Assembly (NCBI GenBank): GCA_023260735.1
Contig: JALQUL010000268.1
Location: forward strand, 1 to 10,069
Direction: 5' to 3'
Source: Limnohabitans sp.
GTDB lineage: Bacteria; Pseudomonadota; Gammaproteobacteria; Burkholderiales; Burkholderiaceae_C
Length of the DNA: 10,069 bases
The translations under genes and the position numbers were made by a program. The notes below the pieces were generated by a model. The model worked only from the letters and a program-made list of their open reading frames with translations. It was not told the DNA's origin and did no database searches. Position 1 is the first letter of the stretch; the number at the start of each line of letters is the position of its first letter. Shown here one piece after another: positions 6,160 through 10,069 of this stretch.

Positions 6160-7758
6160 ATGAGGCAAAGTCTAGGTCTTAGGACGTCCCAGCAACTCAG
6201 TTTAACTCCTCAGCTCCAACAATCAATTAGGTTGTTGCAATTATCTACGCTTGATTTGAACCAAGAAGTTCAACACATGTTAGAGCAAAATCCTTTTTTA
6301 GAGTCCGACTCAGGGGATGAAAAAGAAACATCTTTGGAAGAGTTACAAAGAGATTGGCAAGAAAATGAGCAAGCCAATAGGGAGTTACAAGATAGTTTCT
6401 TTGAGCTTAGTGATGAAGCTAGCAGCCTACCAAAACATGAGTTAATAGATTGGCAACAAACACAACAAGAGTCACACTGGGATTTACCGGATCAAGAGAT
6501 TGCCTCAGAACTCACACCAGATGCACAAATTGATACTACGGTAGCCTCTGATCCTAATCAGGATTCTTTTTTGGATATCTATGCGGCTAATTCTGCTAAT
6601 TTGCAAGAAAGTTCTTGGTTGGAAAGCATAGAGGCACCTGCCGCTTTAGGTGATTATTTAGCCCAACAGATTCGACTATTAGCTTTGCCCTTAGACCAAG
6701 AGTTGGCGATGTTTTTTTTGGCTTATTCGCTCAATGACAATGGCTATTTAGAAGATTCTCTCATGGAGTTAGCGGATAGTTTTTCACAACAGACGCCAGG
6801 TTTAGCTCAAGAGCAAGCATTAGAGTTAATAGAGTTGGTTTTACCATTTTTGCAAAATTTGGAACCGATTGGGGTGGCAGCCAGAAGTTTACCTGAATGC
6901 TTATCTTTGCAATTGCAGCAAATGTTGCGAGATAACAAACAGCTACTAGGTCAATCACAATATATGGCCGGTTTAGCTTTAAAAATTTGCCAGCATCCTC
7001 TGGATTTATTGGCTAAAAGAGACTATAGATTATTAGCGCAATTGTGTAGCAGTACCGAGCAAGCGGTAAAAGAGGCTGCGGACCTTATACGCCGTCTTAA
7101 TCCTCAACCTGCCAAAGGGTTTCATGAAAAAGCGACACAATCGGTGGTTCCTGATGTGTTGGTAAGGCAGTTAGGTAGCATTTTTGAAGTTTTTTTAAAT
7201 GATCAGGTGGTTCCTAAGTTATTCGTCAACCAAACCTATGCCGATTGTTTACAATACGATAAGAGTGTAGCGAGTGTGTCTTTGCATAAAACTTTGCAAG
7301 AGGCAAAATGGTTTATTAAAAGCATTCATCAGCGATTTGATACTATCTTAAGAGTGAGTCGTTGTATTGTAGAGAGGCAGCATCTTTTTTTTGAAAAGGG
7401 TGCATTTAACCTCAAACCGTTAGTTTTAAAAGAAGTGGCTGATGAGTTGGGTTTACATGAATCCACCATTTCAAGAGTGACTAACCAAAAATATATGGCC
7501 ACTCCTCACGGTACCTTCGAACTCAAGTATTTTTTTACCTCAGGCCTAGCTACTCAATCAGGTTCTGCTACATCAAGCACAGTAGTGCGTGAGTGGATTA
7601 AAACTTGGATTGGCCAAGAGTCACCAGAAAAGCCCTTAAGTGATCAAAAAATTGCTGATCTCTTAGAGGCTAAAGGTATTGAATGCGCTCGTCGAACAGT
7701 TGCTAAATATCGAGAGTCGCTCAAAATTGCTCCAGCAAGTATGCGGCGTCAAAACTAA
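6160..7758 (+). CDS. rpoN: RNA polymerase sigma-54 factor RpoN
   Basis: Sigma-54 directs RNA polymerase to -24/-12 promoters that need an AAA+ activator, typically for nitrogen metabolism, motility or stress genes. The 532-residue product has all three regions. The glutamine/leucine-rich activator-interaction region is at 1-50 (LTPQLQQSIRLLQLSTLDL). An acidic variable region spans about 50-150. The core-binding domain follows, and then a helix-turn-helix at about 424-460 (KEVADELGLHESTISRV, then KYMATPHGTFELKYFF). The RpoN box ARRTVAKYRE is at 510-519. The start matches the family N-terminus, although the 40 bases before it are T-rich and show no Shine-Dalgarno sequence. Two runs of eight T (6712-6719 and 7385-7392) lie in the gene. 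The lptB-rpoN order is common in proteobacteria, but the usual downstream hpf and ptsN are missing here. Confidence 0.97.
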   Translation: MRQSLGLRTSQQLSLTPQLQQSIRLLQLSTLDLNQEVQHMLEQNPFLESDSGDEKETSLEELQRDWQENEQANRELQDSFFELSDEASSLPKHELIDWQQTQQESHWDLPDQEIASELTPDAQIDTTVASDPNQDSFLDIYAANSANLQESSWLESIEAPAALGDYLAQQIRLLALPLDQELAMFFLAYSLNDNGYLEDSLMELADSFSQQTPGLAQEQALELIELVLPFLQNLEPIGVAARSLPECLSLQLQQMLRDNKQLLGQSQYMAGLALKICQHPLDLLAKRDYRLLAQLCSSTEQAVKEAADLIRRLNPQPAKGFHEKATQSVVPDVLVRQLGSIFEVFLNDQVVPKLFVNQTYADCLQYDKSVASVSLHKTLQEAKWFIKSIHQRFDTILRVSRCIVERQHLFFEKGAFNLKPLVLKEVADELGLHESTISRVTNQKYMATPHGTFELKYFFTSGLATQSGSATSSTVVREWIKTWIGQESPEKPLSDQKIADLLEAKGIECARRTVAKYRESLKIAPASMRRQN

Positions 7759-7773
7759 ACAAGAAATTTTTAT

Positions 7774-9081
7774 ATGTATCAGTATTTTTTATATTTACCT
7801 TGCCCTGCAGGTGTTCAAGGTATGCTTCGCAATGAAATTAGTCAAATCTTAAATAAGCCAATTAACCAAATGAGTGAGACCCGAACGGGGGTTATTTTAA
7901 AAGGTACATGGGATGATGCTTTAAAGCTCAATCTCTATACTCGATTGGCACAAAGGGTTTTGATTGAGTTGAGTCATGGCTTTTATCGTAATGAAAATGA
8001 TCTTTACCGTGCTGTAGGATCAGTACCTTGGGAAGATTGGTTCCATAATCAACTCACTTTTAAAGTGGATGTTACGGCTCAACACAGTCCTTTAACTAGT
8101 CTCAATTTTGCAACTCTCAGAATTAAAGATGCGGTAGTGGATCGATTTCGAGATATGACTGGTGAGCGTCCTAGTATTGACACTCATTTCCCTGGTGTTC
8201 GTCTGCATGTGCATTTAACCACCGAAGAGTTTTATGTTTATATTGACACTTCTGGCGAACCTTTATTTAAAAGGGGATGGCGTGTTGATAAAGGTGATGC
8301 GCCTTTAAAAGAAACTTTGGCTGCCGCTATGATTGCTGCTTGTGGCTGGACGCCTGAAACGCCGTTTTATGATCCTTGTTGTGGTAGTGGAACGATTGCA
8401 ATTGAGGCTGCACAAATTGCATGCAAAATTGCACCAGGTAGCCAAAGACGATTTGGTTTTCAAAATTTGCGCCCTTATCAGCGTGCGACTTGGGATAATT
8501 TAGTAAGGCAGGCACGAAGCCAAGAGTTAAGCCTTACTGAACGTCAAAAAATTAAAGTATTTGGTAGTGACGTGTCATTTCGGATGGTCGATTTTGCTAA
8601 CCGCAACGCTGAGCGCGCTGGTGTTTTAGATTGTATTGAGTTTAGAGGTGGTGATGCATTGCAGCGTATGCCTCCTACACAGCCTGGCTTGATGTTAGTG
8701 AATCCACCCTATGGCGAGCGTATTGAAATCGCGGGTGTGGCAGGTCGCTCATATGAACAAAATCAAGATGCAAGTTTTGTCAGGCATACGGGCCCAGGGC
8801 GCGAGCAGGCGCAAACCGAAGGTGATACCGACTTTTTTGTTCAATTAGCGTCCCATTGGAAAAAGAATTTTTCAGGATGGACGGCTTGGATGCTGACGCC
8901 TGACCTTAAGTTACCCAGTAAAATGCGCTTAAAAGAATCAAGGCGCGTGCCTATGTGGAATGGCCCTATTGAATGTCGTTTGTTTCGATTTGATTTGGTA
9001 GCAGGCTCTGCAAGAGACAAGCGCTTGCAAAAGAATGCAACTTCTGATGCTCCATTGGTGCAAAATGGTTCGCATGAGTGA
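7774..9081 (+). CDS. rlmL: THUMP-domain 23S rRNA (guanine-N2) methyltransferase, RlmL type
   Basis: This family methylates guanine N2 in 23S rRNA using S-adenosylmethionine; in E. coli the RlmL half of RlmKL modifies G2445. The 435-residue product has an N-terminal ferredoxin-like part and THUMP RNA-binding domain (about 1-160), then a Rossmann-fold methyltransferase domain. SAM-binding motif I is DPCCGSGTIAIEAA (200-213), an acidic residue in FGSDVS follows, and catalytic motif IV is NPPYGERI (310-317). It lacks the RlmK half found fused in gammaproteobacteria, as is usual for beta- proteins of this size. The segment TAWMLTPDLKLPSKMRLKESRR after motif IV is of the beta type. The exact target base is assumed from the family. 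It starts 15 bases after rpoN with only a weak AAGAAA as ribosome site, and its last 8 bases overlap the PIN-domain gene. Confidence 0.85.
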   Translation: MYQYFLYLPCPAGVQGMLRNEISQILNKPINQMSETRTGVILKGTWDDALKLNLYTRLAQRVLIELSHGFYRNENDLYRAVGSVPWEDWFHNQLTFKVDVTAQHSPLTSLNFATLRIKDAVVDRFRDMTGERPSIDTHFPGVRLHVHLTTEEFYVYIDTSGEPLFKRGWRVDKGDAPLKETLAAAMIAACGWTPETPFYDPCCGSGTIAIEAAQIACKIAPGSQRRFGFQNLRPYQRATWDNLVRQARSQELSLTERQKIKVFGSDVSFRMVDFANRNAERAGVLDCIEFRGGDALQRMPPTQPGLMLVNPPYGERIEIAGVAGRSYEQNQDASFVRHTGPGREQAQTEGDTDFFVQLASHWKKNFSGWTAWMLTPDLKLPSKMRLKESRRVPMWNGPIECRLFRFDLVAGSARDKRLQKNATSDAPLVQNGSHE

Positions 9082-9520
9082 TTCTGTTGGTTTAGTACTA
9101 GATACCAATATCGTGCTTGATTTGTGTGTTTACCAAAACTCACAAACTCTTTTACTAAAACAGGCCCTCAAGTCAGAAAAAATAGTTATGCTTATGACTC
9201 AGGCTATGCTAAGTGAGCTTCATTTTGTTTTACAGCGCTCTGCTATTCAGGTTTATCTAAGTAAAAATGACACCAATATCGAGCAGGTAAATGAATTTCT
9301 TCAAAGTTACTCAAGGTTATGTGAGGCTCCCGAAGTTGCTCCTTGGCGCTGCAAAGATAAAAGTGATCAAATGTTTATTGATTTAGCCTGGGCTCAAAAG
9401 GTTGATTTATTAAGCAAAGATAAGGCAGTGTTAGCGTTAAATAAAAAATTCAAGCCTAATGGCATTTTTATACGCTCTCAGTTAACTGATTTGCCAATCA
9501 ATAAGTTTGATCTTACTTGA
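9074..9520 (+). CDS. PIN-domain protein, putative ribonuclease (toxin-like family)
   Basis: The 148-residue product is a single PIN domain, a fold of metal-dependent ribonucleases. The expected acidic residues are present: Asp10 in VLDTNIVLDL, Glu48 in LSELHFVL, Asp95/Asp98 in CKDKSDQMFIDLAW with Asp103, and Asp116 in LLSKDKAVL. The family is often annotated as a toxin component of PIN toxin-antitoxin systems (COG1569/PIN_3-like), but no small antitoxin gene lies beside it. The start is taken as the ATG at 9074, whose ATGAGTGA overlaps the rlmL stop codon, indicating translational coupling. An ATG at 9065 is possible but has no better ribosome site. Co-expression with an rRNA methyltransferase points to RNA maturation or decay more than to a toxin. 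The function is inferred. Confidence 0.8.
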   Translation: MSDSVGLVLDTNIVLDLCVYQNSQTLLLKQALKSEKIVMLMTQAMLSELHFVLQRSAIQVYLSKNDTNIEQVNEFLQSYSRLCEAPEVAPWRCKDKSDQMFIDLAWAQKVDLLSKDKAVLALNKKFKPNGIFIRSQLTDLPINKFDLT

Positions 9521-9615
9521 GCATTGACTGTGGTCTGATTTGTTATTGTTTTTTTGAGCAAGATACCTTCATTTTGATTAATCGTGATCTCTTAATTTAA
9601 AAAAGATTATTTCTT

Positions 9616-10069
9616 ATGAATACCCAATATTTACACTTTTTTAATTTAACTTTTTTGCAACGCAAAGTTTTTCATTTTGTCGTTTGCTTATGCCTTGGAT
9701 TGGGTTTTAGCTCAGTCTCAACTGGCAAGACTTTATTTATTGACTTAAATAATGCTGAACCTGAAATCGAAGCAGTTAAAGCTGGTAAATTGGGGCAACC
9801 TGAAGAGGTGGTAGTTATACCTTCTTTCGAAAAGATTTCTAAAAAAAATCGACTGGCTATTATTAAAGCCCAAAAAAATGTAGACAAATTTACAGAAGAG
9901 GCGCAAGAGTGTGCAGTGCAAGCAAAAAAACCAAAAGCTTGCGCTACTGTTTATGAACGTATCAGAGCAAGTGAACTCGAAAGGCTGCGACTCACTGGCA
10001 ACTACAGTGCGCAAGATTTAGAGCAAGAGTTAGTGGCATTGGTGGCTAAACACGCCAATGCGCCCTTTG
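9616..10069 (+). CDS. Unrecognised exported protein, N-terminal 151 residues (partial)
   Basis: An open frame runs from the ATG at 9616 to the right edge without a stop, so the C-terminus is missing. Residues 16-37 (RKVFHFVVCLCLGLGFSSVSTG) resemble a signal peptide or anchor, suggesting export. The mature part begins KTLFIDLNNAEPEIEAVKAG, then EEVVVIPSFEKIS, and continues as a charged, mostly helical segment. Cys99 and Cys109 flank AVQAKKPKA and could form a disulfide, followed by YERIRASELERLRLTG. I do not recognise the family. The protein begins 95 bases after the PIN-domain gene, with no clear Shine-Dalgarno sequence and no convincing terminator or promoter in the gap. An antisense open frame over this stretch looks like a shadow of it, because only the + strand frame shows an N-terminal export signal and balanced composition. 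Confidence 0.65.
   Translation, partial: MNTQYLHFFNLTFLQRKVFHFVVCLCLGLGFSSVSTGKTLFIDLNNAEPEIEAVKAGKLGQPEEVVVIPSFEKISKKNRLAIIKAQKNVDKFTEEAQECAVQAKKPKACATVYERIRASELERLRLTGNYSAQDLEQELVALVAKHANAPF

Noticed and set aside
9074..9520. A complete toxin-antitoxin module
   Set aside because: Only the PIN-domain gene is present. Its upstream neighbour is a methyltransferase and its downstream neighbour a larger exported protein, and no small antitoxin-like frame adjoins it.
9521..9615. Promoter or terminator between the PIN gene and the last gene
   Set aside because: TTGATT at 9574-9579 has no -10 partner at 16-18 bases, and the inverted repeats there are short and imperfect, so neither can be supported.
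9745..10014. Open frame of 89 codons on the - strand near the right edge
   Set aside because: It is opposite the partial exported protein, has no export signal or recognisable motif, and is rich in Phe, Ser and Cys as expected from reading A-rich coding DNA backwards.

Overview
The window is a stretch of ordinary chromosome from an AT-rich betaproteobacterium, most likely in the order Burkholderiales and near Alcaligenaceae. The basis is the protein families. RpoN begins with the glutamine-rich LTPQLQQSIRLLQLST block. The standalone RlmL-type methyltransferase has the beta-type segment after NPPYGERI. A two-haem cytochrome c4, a short ArgS starting MLLAKSELLAEL, and LptA/LptB/RpoN in series also fit. 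This placement comes from recalled family features, not from a search.

Left part (1-1045): the 3' end of a class I cytochrome c gene on the + strand converges on a complete cytochrome c4 gene on the - strand. Two inverted-repeat terminators, both able to work on either strand, lie between them. Positions 1046-1427 form a divergent, AT-rich control region. It holds a good sigma-70 promoter for cytochrome c4, a likely -10 box for argS, and a cluster of TTGATT/AATCAA inverted repeats.

Central part (1428-6119): argS is followed 7 bases later by a membrane-anchored SPOR-domain (FtsN-like) protein. Then come dsbA, lptA and lptB. Apart from ArgS, this block serves the cell envelope: septal peptidoglycan binding, disulfide formation in the periplasm, and lipopolysaccharide transport. 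DsbA carries an N-terminus that looks like a twin-arginine (Tat) signal. A six-unit pentanucleotide repeat lies just before lptA.

Right part (6120-10069): rpoN (sigma-54) is followed by an rlmL-type 23S rRNA methyltransferase and, overlapping it by 8 bases, a PIN-domain ribonuclease-like protein. The window ends inside an unrecognised exported protein. The common betaproteobacterial neighbours of this block (lptC/kdsC before lptA; hpf, ptsN or hprK after rpoN) are absent.

No tRNA, rRNA, CRISPR array, insertion sequence, prophage gene or resistance gene was seen. I found no convincing undescribed multi-gene system. The points most worth a second look are the Tat-like DsbA, the pentamer repeat before lptA, the palindrome cluster before argS, the PIN protein without an antitoxin, and the unknown exported protein at the right edge.
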